From: Streptomyces lanatus
Lineage (GTDB): Bacteria > Actinomycetota > Actinomycetes > Streptomycetales > Streptomycetaceae
Direction of reading: 5' to 3'
Length of the DNA: 64,000 bases
Assembly (NCBI RefSeq): GCF_014655715.1
Contig: NZ_BNBM01000001.1
Coordinates: 994,742 to 1,058,741 of the forward strand
The notes beneath the pieces were generated by a model. The model searched no databases. It was given only the letters and a program-made list of their open reading frames with translations, and was not told the DNA's origin. The translations under genes and the position numbers were made by a program. Shown here piece after piece: positions 62,257 through 64,000 of this stretch (the stretch's first letter is position 1; every line of letters begins with the position of its first letter).

Positions 62257-64000
62257 GTGCTGCCATCCGCTCGCGCAAGACGTCCACGGCGCCCGGTCTT
62301 GGCCGTCACCACGGCCCTGCTGCTGACGCTCGGGCTCACCGCACCGGCCGCGGCGGCGGCCGCACCCGAGCCCCGCACCCCGGTTCCGCACGTCTGGCCG
62401 AAGCCGAAGAGCCTGCACCCGGGCCAGGGCCGGCTCACCGTCCCGGACCGGGTCGTCGAGGTCGTCGGCCCGCACACAGACCCCTCCGCCCGGCGTCTGG
62501 TCGAGTCGGTGCTGCGCGAGGCCGGTGCCGAGCACATCGTGACCGTGCCGGCGGGCGAGCGTCCGCCCGCCTCCCGTCTCACGGTCTACGTCGGCGGCCC
62601 CGCCGAGAACACCGCCACCGGCCCGGCGCTGAAGCGGCTGGGCGCCAGGTCCCCGGCAGGTCTGCCCTCCGGCGGCTACGCCCTCGCCTCCGGCCGGTCC
62701 CACGGCCGCGCCCTCGTCGCCCTCTCCGGCACCGACCCCACCGGCACCTTCTACGCCGCCCAGACCCTGCGCCAGCTCGTCACCGGTGACCGCCTGCCCG
62801 CGCTGACCGTCCGCGACTGGCCCACGGCCGGGCTGCGCGGAGTCATCGAGGGTTTCTACGGCACCCCCTGGTCGCACGCCGAGCGCCTGGCGCAGCTCGA
62901 CTTCTACGGCCGTACGAAGCAGAACGTCTACGTCTACTCCCCGAAGGACGACGACTACCTCCGCGCCCGCTGGCGCGACCCGTACCCGCCGGCCGACCTG
63001 GCCAGGCTCGGGGAACTGGTCGACCGGGCCCGCGCCAACCACGTCCGCTTCACCTACGCCCTCTCCCCCGGACTGTCCGTCTGCTACTCCTCGGACGCCG
63101 ACATCAAGGCGCTCACCGCCAAGTTCGCCTCGCTGTACGACATCGGGGTGCGCTCCTTCGCGATTCCGCTCGACGACATCAGTTACACCAAGTGGAACTG
63201 CCCCGCCGACGAGCGGGAGTTCGGGACGGGCGGGGGCGCGGCGGGCACCGCGCAGGCGCGGCTGCTCAACACGGTGTGGCGGGAGTTCACCGCCGGGCGC
63301 ACCGGTCTCCAGCCGCTGGAGATGGTGCCGACGGAGTACTCCGACCTCGCCGACTCCCCGTACAAGAAGGCGCTGCGGGAGAAGCTCGATCCGTCCGTGG
63401 TGGTGGAGTGGACCGGTGTCGGGGTGATCGCGCCGACGATCACCGCCGAGCAGGTCGAGCGGGCGCGTGCGGTGTACGGCCATCCGATCCTGGTCTGGGA
63501 CAACTACCCGGTGAACGACTACGTCACCAGCCGTCTCCTGCTCGGCCCCTACACCGGCCGCGAGCCGGGCGTGGCGAGCGCCGCGACCGGGGTGACCGCC
63601 AACCCGATGGTCCAGGCCGAGGCGAGCCGGATCGCGCTGTTCACCTCGGCGGCGTATCTGTGGAACCCGGAGTCCTACGACCCCCGGACCGCGTTCCTCG
63701 CCTCGGTGCGCGACCTCGCAGGGTCCGGGGACACCACGCACTGGCTGCGGATCTTCGCCGAGAACAGCTACTCCTCCCAGCTGGATCCGACCGAGTCACC
63801 GACGCTCTCCGCCCTGATCACCGCCTTCCGCAAGGCCTACGACGACGACAGCGGCCTCGACCGGGCCGCCGCCGCGCTCAAGGCCCACTTCTCCGAGATG
63901 GCCGCCACCCCGGCCGAGTTGCGCGCCCGTCTCGACAACCCCGGTTTCCTGAAGGAGACATCGGCCTGGCTGGACAAGCTCGGCCGCTACGGCAGCGCGG
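62257..64000 (+). CDS. Secreted GH84 beta-N-acetylglucosaminidase (truncated by window end)
   Basis: At least 581 residues. A signal peptide (about 1-35), GH20b/hyaluronidase-N-like domain (about 45-180) and GH84 catalytic domain (about 190-470) with GVIEGFYGTPWSH and the catalytic Asp pair Asp306-Asp307 (IPLDDISYTKW). The remaining C-terminal portion lies outside. Activity is hydrolysis of terminal GlcNAc, typically from glycoproteins or hyaluronan-like substrates. GTG 62257 with GGGAGGA four bases upstream. Confidence 0.9.
   Translation, partial: MLPSARARRPRRPVLAVTTALLLTLGLTAPAAAAAAPEPRTPVPHVWPKPKSLHPGQGRLTVPDRVVEVVGPHTDPSARRLVESVLREAGAEHIVTVPAGERPPASRLTVYVGGPAENTATGPALKRLGARSPAGLPSGGYALASGRSHGRALVALSGTDPTGTFYAAQTLRQLVTGDRLPALTVRDWPTAGLRGVIEGFYGTPWSHAERLAQLDFYGRTKQNVYVYSPKDDDYLRARWRDPYPPADLARLGELVDRARANHVRFTYALSPGLSVCYSSDADIKALTAKFASLYDIGVRSFAIPLDDISYTKWNCPADEREFGTGGGAAGTAQARLLNTVWREFTAGRTGLQPLEMVPTEYSDLADSPYKKALREKLDPSVVVEWTGVGVIAPTITAEQVERARAVYGHPILVWDNYPVNDYVTSRLLLGPYTGREPGVASAATGVTANPMVQAEASRIALFTSAAYLWNPESYDPRTAFLASVRDLAGSGDTTHWLRIFAENSYSSQLDPTESPTLSALITAFRKAYDDDSGLDRAAAALKAHFSEMAATPAELRARLDNPGFLKETSAWLDKLGRYGSA

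Overview
This is a high-GC actinobacterial chromosome segment, almost certainly Streptomyces. It has strong GC3 bias, GTG and TTG starts, pervasive ATGA/GTGA stop-start overlaps, two complete conservons (CvnABCD), the DUF6230/DUF6114 pair, a DUF574 methyltransferase, SpoIIE-type phosphatases with GAF domains, Tat-exported proteins and an actinobacterial iron box. I saw no tRNA, rRNA, CRISPR array, prophage or transposase. Nearly every base lies in or close to a recognisable gene.

Layout: 0-5.3 kb holds secreted proteins (S8 protease cut by the window edge, membrane-anchored AA10 polysaccharide monooxygenase, a small secreted protein, DUF6230/DUF6114). 5.3-7.3 kb has a DUF574 methyltransferase and an orphan sugar-binding lipoprotein. 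7.5-11.2 kb is conservon 1, followed by a GH43-AbfB enzyme. 12.7-20.5 kb is an osmoprotectant (OpuC/ProU-type) ABC system whose binding-protein gene is separated from its permease/ATPase genes by conservon 2. 20.5-25.6 kb carries GT2, DUF2064 and methyltransferase genes, a two-component pair and a sugar-nucleotide epimerase. 25.7-30.8 kb is a two-component system divergent from a ferric-reductase-like flavocytochrome, a duplicated FMN-binding protein and ApbE. 30.8-38 kb has a lipoprotein, a propeller/FlgD-Ig secreted protein, a membrane molybdopterin oxidoreductase and a polytopic membrane protein. 38.0-38.7 kb is an iron-box-preceded DUF2470 gene.

The most interesting stretch is 38.8-51.6 kb. 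Ten tightly coupled minus-strand genes encode an L-amino-acid-ligase-type ATP-grasp enzyme, a DUF364 (metal-chelation) protein, a cysteine-synthase-like PLP enzyme, an enolase-superfamily dipeptide epimerase, an MFS exporter, a methyltransferase and a complete peptide/nickel/opine-type ABC importer. In the divergent promoter region, shared with a secreted TAP-like hydrolase, lies a sequence matching 13 of 15 positions of the Streptomyces Zur box. I infer a zinc-controlled, NRPS-independent, dipeptide-like metallophore system: make, modify, export and re-import.

51.7-58.7 kb contains a three-gene pentapeptide-repeat operon and two convergent SpoIIE phosphatases. One of these has an RpiR-type HTH embedded inside its first GAF domain. 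A perfect CRP box (TGTGA-N6-TCACA) lies upstream of the second phosphatase and a divergent alpha/beta hydrolase. 58.8-64 kb carries two hydrolases, a DUF4142 protein, an Rv1733c-like membrane protein and a GH84 beta-N-acetylglucosaminidase cut by the window end.
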